A stretch of 64,000 bases of DNA from positions 747,501 through 811,500 of the forward strand of contig JADJGU010000001.1 in NCBI GenBank assembly GCA_016707885.1. The letters run 5' to 3'. The position numbers were made by a program, and so were the translations under genes. This stretch comes from Sphingomonadales bacterium (GTDB lineage: Bacteria; Pseudomonadota; Alphaproteobacteria; Sphingomonadales; Sphingomonadaceae). Of this stretch, positions 52,413-60,597 are shown one piece after another. The stretch's first letter is position 1. The number at the start of each line of letters is the position of its first letter. The notes beneath the pieces were generated by a model. That model was not told where the DNA came from, ran no database searches, and saw only the letters and a program-made list of their open reading frames with translations.

Positions 52413-53693
52413 TTGAATATCTTGCTCATCGGTTCGGGTGGTCGCGAACATGCGCTGGCGTGGCGGCTTTCGCAATCGCCGAGTTGCGATAAACTGTTTG
52501 CCTGCCCCGGCAACCCTGGAATCGACGAAGTCGCGGAACTGGTGGCCATCGACATTTCCGATCACGCCACAGTTGCCGATTTTTGCAAGGCCAATGCGAT
52601 ACCGTTCGTCGTGGTCGGCCCTGAGGCGCCTTTGGTCGACGGTCTGGGAGACAGCCTGCGCGCGGCGGGAATCAAGGTCTTTGGGCCAAATGCCAATGCG
52701 GCAGTCCTTGAAGGATCCAAGGGCTTTGTCAAAGACCTATGCGCGCGGGAAAATATTCCGACGGCGGCCTATGCCCGTCATAGCGAAAAGATGGCGGCAC
52801 TCGCCGATCTTGCCCGCTTTGGTGTGCCTGTGGTGATCAAGGCGGACGGATTGGCCGCTGGTAAGGGCGTCATCATCGCCGAAACCGCCAGCGAGGCACG
52901 CGATGCTATTGAACATATGTTCGAAGGCGGCTTTGGCGATGCCGGGGCAGAGGTGGTGATTGAAGAATTTATGACTGGCGAGGAAGTGAGTTTCTTTGCC
53001 ATCAGCGACGGAACGCATGTTGTTCCTTTCGGCTCAGCACAAGATCATAAGCGCGTGGGCGATGGCGATACCGGGCCTAATACAGGAGGCATGGGAGCCT
53101 ATTCGCCAGCACCCATATTTACTAATACGCTCGAAGCTGAAGTGATGCAGCGCATTATCGATCCCACGGTCAAAGCGATGGCGCGGGATGGTTGCTCTTA
53201 TAGCGGTGTGTTCTTTGCCGGCCTGATGCTGACATCCGAAGGGCCTAAACTGATCGAATATAATTGCCGATTCGGCGATCCCGAATGTCAGGTGCTGATG
53301 ATGCGGTTCGAAGGTGATCTGGTTGAATTGCTACTCGCGGCGGCCACCGACGGCGGATTGGCGAACGTCAACAGACCCAGACTGTCGGACGAATACGCCC
53401 TCACCGTTGTAATGGCAGCCAAAGGATATCCAGGAACACCTGAAAAGGGTGGCCACATAAGGATTGGCAATGTCGGCGCTGCCCGCGTTTTTCATGCTGG
53501 GACGGCTGTCAACGACAGTCAGTTGGTCGCCAATGGTGGACGCGTCCTTAATATCACAGCATTGGGAAGCTCTGTGACCGACGCACAGGCGGCTGCCTAT
53601 GCAGCAGTTGACGCTATCGACTTCCCGAGCGGCTTTTGCCGTCGCGACATCGGCTGGCGCGAAGTAGTCCGCGAAAGGTCCGATGCCGAATGA
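52413..53693 (+). CDS. purD: Phosphoribosylamine-glycine ligase
   Basis: 426 residues from TTG, supported by GGGGAG eight bases upstream. N-terminal NILLIGSGGREHALAWRL, ATP-grasp domain with VIKADGLAAGKGV, TGEEVSFFAISDG, DTGPNTGGMGAYSP and the CRFGDPECQVLM signature. It makes GAR, the second step of purine synthesis. The promoter must lie inside xseA coding sequence. It overlaps the next gene by 4 bases (ATGA). Confidence 0.95.
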   Translation: MNILLIGSGGREHALAWRLSQSPSCDKLFACPGNPGIDEVAELVAIDISDHATVADFCKANAIPFVVVGPEAPLVDGLGDSLRAAGIKVFGPNANAAVLEGSKGFVKDLCARENIPTAAYARHSEKMAALADLARFGVPVVIKADGLAAGKGVIIAETASEARDAIEHMFEGGFGDAGAEVVIEEFMTGEEVSFFAISDGTHVVPFGSAQDHKRVGDGDTGPNTGGMGAYSPAPIFTNTLEAEVMQRIIDPTVKAMARDGCSYSGVFFAGLMLTSEGPKLIEYNCRFGDPECQVLMMRFEGDLVELLLAAATDGGLANVNRPRLSDEYALTVVMAAKGYPGTPEKGGHIRIGNVGAARVFHAGTAVNDSQLVANGGRVLNITALGSSVTDAQAAAYAAVDAIDFPSGFCRRDIGWREVVRERSDAE

Positions 53694-53956
53694 CCGGTGA
53701 TGGCGGTCTTGACTGGCTGTCCTTTGCCTTAGGGCTGCTCGCCGGAGTCATTCTGACATGGATATTGCGACGGCGTCGGCGGCAGGATACCGAACCGTTG
53801 CAGCCAATTCAGCCCCGTGAACTGCATGGCGAACTGAAGGCCCTCGTGCTGCTGTACCGCGCTGATGGACGTAAAATCGAAGCGATCAAGCTAGTACGCG
53901 AACAGTTGGAATGTAACTTGCGAACCGCCAAATATCTGGTCGAGCATGTCCGCTAA
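53690..53956 (+). CDS. Membrane-anchored protein with L7/L12 C-terminal-like domain
   Basis: 88 residues. One N-terminal membrane helix (WLSFALGLLAGVILTWIL) is followed by a basic stretch (RRRRRQ) and a 45-residue domain, ELKALVLLYRADGRKIEAIKLVREQLE (in part), then LRTAKYLVEHV. That segment resembles the KIxxIKxVRExTGLxLxEAKxLVE fold of ribosomal protein L7/L12. It is translationally coupled to purD. Function unknown. Confidence 0.7.
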   Translation: MTGDGGLDWLSFALGLLAGVILTWILRRRRRQDTEPLQPIQPRELHGELKALVLLYRADGRKIEAIKLVREQLECNLRTAKYLVEHVR

Positions 53957-54121
53957 GACAGTAATGGCTTCGAAGATTGTCCGTGATTATTGCGGTTAAC
54001 CGCGAATACTGGACAGATTGACATGTCCGGTTAAGTTAGTTTGTCCAGACTCGCCAATCCGGCGCGGACATGCAGGCTGCGAAGTATGCAGGTCCAATTT
54101 TATAACTGAGGGGAAATTCCA
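53957..54121. promoter_or_regulatory. Promoter region with two palindromes
   Basis: The 165-base gap holds GCGGTTAACCGC (53992-54003), a perfect 12-base palindrome, and GGACA (54011-54015) with TGTCC (54024-54028) as an inverted pair. A ribosome site GAGGGGA precedes the next start. Candidate regulator sites; no matching regulator is identified. Confidence 0.4.
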
Positions 54122-55000
54122 GTGACTTCTAATGCCTTGGTAATTTTGCTGATCATCGCGGCGGTCCTCGCCATCATCTGGTTCGCCTGGCCGCGCAAGC
54201 GCGTCGAACCCCCGAAGCCTGCGACCAAGATCGAGTCCCCCGCGCAGACAGTTTCGCCGCCTGTCGCACCAAAAGCCACAGCGCCTGAGCCGGTCGCTAC
54301 CAAACCAGCGCCGTTGATGGACAGCCCGAAAGCTGCCCCTGTCGTTAAAGCCAAGGCTCCAGCCAAGGCGAAAGCTGCACCTGTCAAAAAAGCGCCTGCT
54401 CCGGCAAAGGCTGCTGCACCCGTCGCCAAGCCCGCAGCAAAGCCAAAGGCAGCTGCCAAGACCGCGGCCCCGAAGGCCGCCAAAGCCGAGGTGAAACCGA
54501 CAACGGCCAAGGCTGCTCCAAAAGCTGCAGCAGCACCGGCCAAAGCCGAGCCGAAGCCCAAAGCTGCTGCTGTCGTTGCTAAGGCCAAAGTCGAAGCGAA
54601 GCCGAAGGCAGCCCCTGTATCGAAACCAAAAGCTGCACCTGCTGCTGCCAAGACCAAGCCAGCGGCCAAATCAGCCGCGCCCAAAGCCAAGGCTGCACCA
54701 GCCGCAAAGCCAGTACCGAAAACGGCTGCCAAACCGGCAATCCCCGACAATGTCGAATTGCTCAAAGGCGTCGGGCCAAAGCTGGTGGCGCAACTCAAGA
54801 CGCTTGGCGTGACCGGATTTTCACAAATCGCCAGCTGGTCGGATGCGGATGTTGCCGAGATCGATTCGAAATTGGGCGCATTCGCCGGTCGTATAAAGCG
54901 CGACAGTTGGGTCGATCAGGCCAAGCTTTTGGCGGCTGGCGACATCGCTGGTTTCGAAAAGAAATATGGCGCACTGGGCAGCGAGCTCAACAAAGGCTAA
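54122..55000 (+). CDS. TM-anchored Ala/Lys/Pro-rich protein with C-terminal helix-hairpin-helix domain
   Basis: 292 residues from GTG. One N-terminal membrane helix (ALVILLIIAAVLAIIWFAW) is followed by about 170 residues made almost wholly of Ala, Lys and Pro (KAAPAAK-like units), then a folded C-terminal domain (about 210-290) with NVELLKGVGPKLVAQLKTLGVTGFSQIA, in part, the GVGPKLAxxL helix-hairpin-helix signature of DNA-binding proteins. The tail resembles histone H1-like AKP tracts, so DNA binding close to the membrane is plausible. A terminator follows. Confidence 0.8.
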   Translation: MTSNALVILLIIAAVLAIIWFAWPRKRVEPPKPATKIESPAQTVSPPVAPKATAPEPVATKPAPLMDSPKAAPVVKAKAPAKAKAAPVKKAPAPAKAAAPVAKPAAKPKAAAKTAAPKAAKAEVKPTTAKAAPKAAAAPAKAEPKPKAAAVVAKAKVEAKPKAAPVSKPKAAPAAAKTKPAAKSAAPKAKAAPAAKPVPKTAAKPAIPDNVELLKGVGPKLVAQLKTLGVTGFSQIASWSDADVAEIDSKLGAFAGRIKRDSWVDQAKLLAAGDIAGFEKKYGALGSELNKG

Positions 55001-55021
55001 TCGAGAGGCCTTTACCCAATC

Positions 55022-55058
55022 AAAAAAGGCGGGTGCTCAAAAAGCATCCGCCTTTTTT
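55022..55058. terminator. Bidirectional terminator
   Basis: AAGGCGGGTGCT and AGCATCCGCCTT form a stem with one G-T pair, around CAAAA, flanked by A- and T-tracts. It lies between the convergent HhH-protein gene and the CNNM/CorC gene, and can end both messages. Confidence 0.88.
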
Positions 55059-56367
55059 ATGCCCCCTCGGCCTTTCGGACACGTAATTTGTCTATCTTGC
55101 GCCCGTCCATATCGACCACTTCAAAATGCCAACCATTGTCGACAAAGCTTTCGCCCTCTTCGGGTAGGTGGCGAAGGATCTGGAGCACATGCCCAGCGGC
55201 GGTCGCGTAATCCCGGTCTTCGGGCAATTGAATGTCGAGCGCCTGCGCCATTGCGTCGGCAGCCATACCCCCGTCGATCAGAAGTGAGCCATCATCAAGC
55301 GTAACTATGTTCGCCGCGCTCCCTTGTTCCTGATCAGAGGCAAATTCGCCAGCGATCGCAGCAAGCAAGTCATTGGGCGTGACGATGCCTTCGAAATGGC
55401 CATATTCGTCGTGCACCAACAGCATCGGCACTTCTGACTTACGCAGGATTTCCAGCGCATCCATTGCGTCAAGCTGGTCGGGCACGATTTCGGCCTTGCG
55501 CATCATCGCACGCAATTCGAGCGGGCGGCCCTCTATTTGCGCCGCGACGATATCACGCGCCTGCACCACGCCGATAATGTCATCAACGCTTTCGCCCATG
55601 ACTGGCAGCCGGGTATGCGGCGAATGTAACAGGCGGTCGCGGATCGTTTCTGCGCTGGCGTCTGCCGCGATGGTATCGACCTCGGTGCGCGGGGTCATGA
55701 CTTCGCGCACTGGACGGTCGGCGAGGCGGACCACGCCCGAAATTACCTTATGCTCATGCTCTTCGATGATTCCGGCGTGCGTTGCTTCAGTGAAGACGAC
55801 TTTCAATTCTTCGGTGGTCAGCGCATCGCGGTTGTCGCGGTTGAGCCCTAGCAGTTTGAAAATGAGGCGGCTGGATATGTCGAGCAACCAGACAAAAGGT
55901 GCCGCGATCCGGGCAAGCCATTCCATTGGGCGCGCGACCAGCGCGGCTATCCGTTCGGGTGCTACCAGGCCAAATTGCTTGGGCACGAGCTCACCAATCA
56001 CCAGCGAGGCGTAGGTTGTGGCGGCAATGACCAGACAAAGCCCGATGTTCATCGACCATTTGTCGCTGAAGAGGCCTAGCAGGGCTATGCGCTCGCCCAT
56101 CGGACCACCAAGGCTAGCGCCCGAATAGGCACCGTTGATGATACCAATCAGGGTGATACCAATCTGCACGGTCGAGAGAAACCGGCCGGGGTCCTTTGAG
56201 AGATGTATGGCAGCCGCAGCGCCGCTGCTCCCTCCTTCGGCCATCGCCTGCAACCGGGCCGGGCGTGAGGATACAATGGCCAGCTCGGACATCGCGAATA
56301 CGCCGTTGAGGGCGATCAGCGCGAGGATTATCAGCGCATCAAGCCAAGGGAATGGGTCGAGGTCCAT
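55057..56367 (-). CDS. CNNM/CorC-type hemolysin family transporter
   Basis: 436 residues from MDLDPFPWLD, preceded by AGGG. The N-terminal DUF21 membrane domain (four helices) contains LALIALNGVFAMSELAIVSSRPARLQ (in part) with the conserved SE motif. Two CBS domains follow (from REVMTPRTEVDTI and near DALEILRKSEVPMLLVHDEYG, in part), and the C-terminal CorC_HlyC domain has GDYATAAGH-like residues (EDRDYATAAGHVLQIL). Such proteins export or regulate Mg2+/Co2+. An in-frame ATG upstream at 56421 is less likely. Confidence 0.93.
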   Translation of the reverse strand: MDLDPFPWLDALIILALIALNGVFAMSELAIVSSRPARLQAMAEGGSSGAAAAIHLSKDPGRFLSTVQIGITLIGIINGAYSGASLGGPMGERIALLGLFSDKWSMNIGLCLVIAATTYASLVIGELVPKQFGLVAPERIAALVARPMEWLARIAAPFVWLLDISSRLIFKLLGLNRDNRDALTTEELKVVFTEATHAGIIEEHEHKVISGVVRLADRPVREVMTPRTEVDTIAADASAETIRDRLLHSPHTRLPVMGESVDDIIGVVQARDIVAAQIEGRPLELRAMMRKAEIVPDQLDAMDALEILRKSEVPMLLVHDEYGHFEGIVTPNDLLAAIAGEFASDQEQGSAANIVTLDDGSLLIDGGMAADAMAQALDIQLPEDRDYATAAGHVLQILRHLPEEGESFVDNGWHFEVVDMDGRKIDKLRVRKAEGA

Positions 56368-56438
56368 GGTAATGCCCTGCACATAGTGTGCGCCTGCCAC
56401 CCTTGGCAAGACCCATGGCAATGCCTATGCGGTTGCCC

Positions 56439-57344
56439 ATGTCGACTTTGCGCCCCACCAGCCCTGCAATCGCCTTCGCTGTTGCCGCAGCAGGCGTCGG
56501 CACATTTTCGCTGATGGATGCGGCGATGAAGGATCTTTCGATCAGCGTCGGGGCGTATAACGCCGTGCTCTGGCGCAATCTGGCAGGGTGCCTGATGGCT
56601 GGCACATTGTTTCTGGTCACCGGGCAAGGCTGGCCTGCGCGCGAGAATCTGCGACTGCATTTGTGGCGCAGTATCATTGTAGCCATGATGGCGGTCAGCT
56701 TTTTCTGGGCAATAGCGGTCTTGCCGCTGGCCGAAGCGATTGGCCTGTCGTTCATCGCGCCCGTCATCGCGCTCTATCTCGCCGCAATATTGCTGGGAGA
56801 GAAAATCGGACGTGAGGCGATACTGGCCTCGGTCGCGGGCCTCGCTGGCGTTGGTGTGATCCTTTATGGAAAGTTCAGCGGGCATTATTCGAGCGACGCT
56901 TTGTGGGGCGCGCTGGCCGTGCTCTTCTCCGCCGTGCTGTTCGCCTATAACCTGATACTCGCGCGCCAGCAGGCACAGGCAGCGGGACCGATCGAGATAG
57001 CCTTTTTCCAGAACTTGTTGACTGCGTCCGTATTGGCACTCGCCGCCCCCTGGTTTTTGGCGCCTTTGGTGGTGGCCAAGGTTCCGATGCTGCTGACCGC
57101 CGCTTCGCTGGCCATATTCTCATTGCTGCTGATGAGCTGGGCCTATGCGCGAGCCGAGGCGCAGATTTTGATCCCGGTCGAATATACCGCCTTTGTCTGG
57201 GCTGTGCTGTTCGGCTGGGTATTCTTCAATGAACCCGTCACGCTGACAACCTTGATCGGCACCGCACTTATCGTCGGCGGCAGCCTGATTGCCGCGCGTG
57301 TAAAACCTGCGATTGTTAATCATGTCGAAATGGCTTCTACCTAA
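56439..57344 (+). CDS. DMT/EamA family transporter
   Basis: About 301 residues with ten membrane helices in two EamA halves (for example MDAAMKDLSISVGAYNAVLWRN in part, and WAYARAEAQILIPVEYTAFVWA in part). It moves a small metabolite, substrate unknown. The start is uncertain: ATGs at 56388, 56415 and 56427 are also in frame, and none has a strong ribosome site. MSTLRPTSPAIAF is chosen because it fits the family. Divergent from the CorC-type gene. Confidence 0.85.
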   Translation: MSTLRPTSPAIAFAVAAAGVGTFSLMDAAMKDLSISVGAYNAVLWRNLAGCLMAGTLFLVTGQGWPARENLRLHLWRSIIVAMMAVSFFWAIAVLPLAEAIGLSFIAPVIALYLAAILLGEKIGREAILASVAGLAGVGVILYGKFSGHYSSDALWGALAVLFSAVLFAYNLILARQQAQAAGPIEIAFFQNLLTASVLALAAPWFLAPLVVAKVPMLLTAASLAIFSLLLMSWAYARAEAQILIPVEYTAFVWAVLFGWVFFNEPVTLTTLIGTALIVGGSLIAARVKPAIVNHVEMAST

Positions 57345-57386
57345 GGAACCGGCTAGGTGCGGCAGGTTGCGCACAAGGAATAGCGG

Positions 57387-58313
57387 TTGACCCTGATGGA
57401 AATACTCACGGCGATAGGCCGAAAAGCCGGCAGCTGGGCACATGAGCGTGCCGTGCAAGGCATATTGGATACGCCGCCTATCGTGGCGCAGGATGATGGT
57501 GTCATGCTGTTTTCGATGATCGGAACCGCCGTGCTGTTGCCCTATCTGGTGGCGGTCAAATCGCTGCATCACCATTTGCCCCGCGGAAAAATCGTGCTGC
57601 TCGACGACGGAACTTTAACTGCGGAAGACAAGGCTGTTCTGGCCAAGCACTGCGATAATCCGGAAATCATCGTGAAGGCTGATGTTGAGACTGCACCCTG
57701 CCCTCGCGACAATTGCTGGGAACGATTGCTGTCAATCCTCGACCGACGAAACGACCATTTCGTGATCCAGCTTGATTCGGATACGGTAACCACCGGCCCG
57801 GTTCCCGAAATTGCTGCAGCGATAGATGCCAACCGCAGTTTCACGCTGGCCGGTGGCTTGGACGAGGCGCAGCACGGATTCAAAAGTGCACGGGAGATCT
57901 CGCAGATTTTCCATGCCAATGGGCCTACGACCGATCATGTACAGGCGCATGCCGAAGCAGCAATGAAGACGCTGCCCGATGCCGACATTCGACGCTATAT
58001 CCGGGGTTGTGCCGGTTTTGCGGGCTTTGCCAAAAGTGATGATGGCCGCGCCACCGTATCGCGCTTTTCGCAGGAAATGGACGAGCGGCTCGGCAAGACC
58101 TGGCGGCAATGGGGCAGCGAGCAGGTCGCATCGAACTGGGTGGTCGCGAACGATCCCGATCCGGTGCAATTGCCCTATGATCGCTATATCAACCATTGGG
58201 ATGAACCGATGCCGAAAAGCCCGGCTTTTGTGCACTATATCGGCACTTATCGCTATCGCTGGGGCAATTATTCGCGGACCACAAGGGAAGCGATTGCGGC
58301 GTTGAAAGCCTAA
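57387..58313 (+). CDS. Hypothetical protein, possible GT-A fold glycosyltransferase
   Basis: 308 residues from TTG, six bases after AAGGAA; ATG at 57396 is the alternative. DDGTLTAEDKAVLAKH and HFVIQLDSDTVTTGPVPE suggest a GT-A fold with LDSDT as the metal-binding DxD. GCAGFAGFAKSDDG and WGSEQVASNWVVAN further on resemble the acceptor region of LPS or mucin-type glycosyltransferases. I do not recognise the exact family. No membrane helix. It stands alone between the DMT gene and the thiolase operon. Confidence 0.6.
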   Translation: MTLMEILTAIGRKAGSWAHERAVQGILDTPPIVAQDDGVMLFSMIGTAVLLPYLVAVKSLHHHLPRGKIVLLDDGTLTAEDKAVLAKHCDNPEIIVKADVETAPCPRDNCWERLLSILDRRNDHFVIQLDSDTVTTGPVPEIAAAIDANRSFTLAGGLDEAQHGFKSAREISQIFHANGPTTDHVQAHAEAAMKTLPDADIRRYIRGCAGFAGFAKSDDGRATVSRFSQEMDERLGKTWRQWGSEQVASNWVVANDPDPVQLPYDRYINHWDEPMPKSPAFVHYIGTYRYRWGNYSRTTREAIAALKA

Positions 58314-58383
58314 TTTCAAAACCCGTCATCCAGAAACACCTGACCTATGTTCGCTATAGGCATTGACCCCTGAACAGACTCGG

Positions 58384-58401
58384 TTTAATCGCACGATTAA
58401 A
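58384..58401. promoter_or_regulatory. TetR-type operator ahead of the thiolase operon
   Basis: TTTAATCGCACGATTAAA is a perfect 8+2+8 inverted repeat, 20 bases before the thiolase start and overlapping the likely promoter. The half-site CGATTAAA recurs at 61472-61479 just before the TetR gene at the end of the operon, which points to that regulator. Confidence 0.7.
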
Positions 58402-58421
58402 TCACACAAAGGAGTCCTGTC

Positions 58422-59590
58422 ATGGCCACAGCTTATATTGTCGATGCCGTTCGTACCGCCGGCGGGCGGCGCGGTGGAAAGCTTGCCGGGGTGCACCCGG
58501 TCGATCTCGGCGCTGCCGTGTTCGATGCGATTGCTGACCGTAACCAGTTCGACACCAAAGCGATCGACGACGTCATCACCGGCTGCGTCTCGCAGGGTGG
58601 TCAGCAGACAATGGACCTTGGCCGCAACGCGGTTCTTGCCTCGAAACTGCCCGACAGCATTCCCGCTGTCACCATCGATCGCCAGTGCGGTTCTTCGCAG
58701 CAGGCGATGATGTTTGCGGCCAGGCCGTGATGTCGGGCACGCAGGATATCGTGCTTGCCAGCGGCATCGAAAGCATGACCCGCGTGCCGATGGGCTCGGT
58801 CGCGACCTTGTTCATGAAGGAAGGCCTCGGCAACTATAAGTCGCCGCGCCTCGAAGAGAAATTCCCCGGCATCATGTTCAGCCAGTTCGCGGGCGCTGAA
58901 ATGATCGTCAAGAAGCACGGCTTTACCAAGGATGATCTCGACGCCTTCGCACTCGCCAGCCATCAGCGTGCCAAGGCGGCGACCGAAGCAGGCCATTTCA
59001 AGAATGAAATCGTCGGCATCGAAATCGAAACCCCCGAAGGCAAGGAAGTGCATCTGGTTGACGAAGGCATCCGTTTCGACGCCACGATGGAGAGCATCTC
59101 CAGCGTCAAGCTGCTGCAGGAAGGTGGCTCGATCACGGCTGCCACCAGCTCGCAGATTTGCGACGGCGCATCGGCCGCTTTGATCGTTTCGGAACAGGCC
59201 CTAAAGGATCATGGCCTGACGCCGCGCGCGCGCATCCACCACATCTCGGTGACGGCAGGTGACCCGATCATCATGCTCGAAGAGCCGCTGTTCGCCACCG
59301 AAAAGGCGCTGAAGAAAGCTGGCATCAAAATCGAAGATATCGATGCCTATGAAGTGAACGAAGCCTTCGCCCCGGTTCCGCTTGCATGGCTGAAATATCT
59401 CGGCGCATCGCATGATCGCCTCAACGTCCATGGCGGCGCGATCGCACTCGGCCACCCGCTCGGTGCTTCGGGTACCAAGCTGATGGCAACGCTGCTCGGC
59501 GTTCTGGATGCCAAGGGTGGCAAATATGGCCTGCAGACAATGTGCGAAGGCGGTGGCCAGGCCAACGTCACGATCATCGAACGGCTTTAA
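58422..59590 (+). pseudogene. Acetyl-CoA C-acyltransferase (thiolase), frameshifted
   Basis: A thiolase of about 389 residues split into two frames. The first (58422-58730) has IVDAVRTAGGRRGG and DRQCGSSQQAMMFAA with the acylated Cys, then stops. The second continues with QAVMSGTQDIVLASGIESMTRVPMG (in part), NEAFAPVPLAW, NVHGGAIALGHPLGASGTKLM (in part) and the C-terminal CEGGGQ with the second catalytic Cys. Restoring one C at 58720-58721 (CC to CCC) gives a continuous enzyme. It would cleave 3-ketoacyl-CoA to acetyl-CoA. AAAGGAG precedes the start. Real mutation or sequence error is undecided. Confidence 0.9.
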
Positions 59591-59597
59591 CCGCCGC

Positions 59598-59681
59598 CGC
59601 CCCGGCGAAGGCCGGGGCCGCTATCGGTTTACCCAAAACCCATTGAATTAACCTCCAACGGCCCCGGCCTTCGCCGGGGCG
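59598..59681. repeat. Perfect 23-base inverted repeat between thiolase and SDR genes
   Basis: The arms at 59598-59620 and 59659-59681 are exact reverse complements with a 38-base loop, and each arm is itself partly palindromic (CCCCGGC and GCCGGGG). This GC-rich pattern is typical of sphingomonad REP-like elements. It could form a strong mRNA hairpin within the operon. Confidence 0.85.
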
Positions 59682-59702
59682 ACGATCTAGAAGGAAATTA
59701 GA

Positions 59703-60485
59703 ATGATACTCGACTCATCCGTCGCAGCAGTCGTAACCGGCGGCGCATCGGGCCTCGGCGCTGCAACCGCACGTTCGCTCGCTGCAAAGGGCGTCAAAGT
59801 TGCGATTTTCGACCTTAACGAAGAAAAGGGCAACGCCATGGCCGCCGAACTGGGCGGCGTATTCTGCAAGGTCAATGTGACCAGCGAAGAAGAAGTCGAT
59901 GCCGCGTTCGCCAAGGCACGTGCAGCGCACGGCCAGGAACGCATCCTCGTCAACTGCGCCGGTACCGGCAACGCGATCAAAACCGCCAGCCGTTCCAAGG
60001 AAGATGGCTCGATCAAGCACTTCCCGGTTTCGGCTTTTGAATGGATCATCCAGATCAACCTGATCGGCACATTCCGTTGCATCGCCAAGTCGGCTGCCGG
60101 TATGCTGACACTCGAGCCGCAGGCTGATGGCGATCGTGGTGCCATCGTCAACACCGCTTCGGTTGCGGCTGAAGACGGCCAGATCGGTCAGGCTGCCTAT
60201 TCGGCGTCGAAGGCCGGCGTTGTCGGCATGACCCTGCCGATCGCACGCGATCTTTCGAACGAAGCTATCCGCGTCAACACCATCCTGCCGGGTATCTTCA
60301 ACACCCCGCTGCTCGCCGCGGCTCCGCAGCCGGTGAAGGATGCCCTCGGCGCATCGGTTCCCTATCCGAAGCGTCTCGGCAATCCCGAAGAATATGCCGC
60401 ACTCGCGATGCTGATGATCGAAAATGGCTATTTCAACGGCGAAGACGTCCGCCTCGACGGCGCCATCCGCATGGCCCCGCGTTGA
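59703..60485 (+). CDS. SDR family dehydrogenase, 3-hydroxyacyl-CoA dehydrogenase type
   Basis: 260 residues. Rossmann motif TGGASGLGAAT at 13-23, the Asp of FDLNEEKG selecting NAD over NADP, and NCAGTGN. The catalytic Ser is in NTASVAAEDG and the Tyr and Lys in YSASKAG. The resemblance to HSD17B10 and its bacterial homologues, plus the operon partners, points to 3-hydroxyacyl-CoA oxidation. AAGGAAATTAGA precedes the ATG. It follows the thiolase gene and a repeat. Confidence 0.93.
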   Translation: MILDSSVAAVVTGGASGLGAATARSLAAKGVKVAIFDLNEEKGNAMAAELGGVFCKVNVTSEEEVDAAFAKARAAHGQERILVNCAGTGNAIKTASRSKEDGSIKHFPVSAFEWIIQINLIGTFRCIAKSAAGMLTLEPQADGDRGAIVNTASVAAEDGQIGQAAYSASKAGVVGMTLPIARDLSNEAIRVNTILPGIFNTPLLAAAPQPVKDALGASVPYPKRLGNPEEYAALAMLMIENGYFNGEDVRLDGAIRMAPR

Positions 60486-60496
60486 TATACCGACTG

Positions 60497-60541
60497 CTCC
60501 CGCATGCGGGAGTTTCGAAAGCAGCCACTTGGTCTGCTTTC
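60497..60541. repeat. Two hairpins in tandem after the SDR gene
   Basis: CTCCCGCATGCGGGAG (60497-60512) is a perfect 16-base palindrome. GAAAGCAG (60517-60524) and CTGCTTTC (60534-60541) form a second perfect stem with a 9-base loop. They directly precede the terminator at 60549-60581. Confidence 0.7.
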
Positions 60542-60548
60542 CATGACA

Positions 60549-60581
60549 CCCCTCTCGCGCTGCGAGGGGGGTTTCTTTTTT
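60549..60581 (+). terminator. Rho-independent terminator between SDR and crotonase genes
   Basis: CCCCTCTCGC pairs with GCGAGGGG around a 3-base loop, followed by GGTTTCTTTTTT. A classical terminator, ending 16 bases before the next start, so it may attenuate expression of the crotonase and tetR genes relative to the first two. Confidence 0.8.
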
Positions 60582-60597
60582 CCAAGAGGATGCCCGA

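Noticed and set aside
54340..54750. Dense repeat-like A/K/P-coding stretch as a DNA tandem repeat
   Set aside because: The repeats are of amino-acid composition, not exact DNA units, so it is low-complexity protein rather than a satellite or CRISPR.
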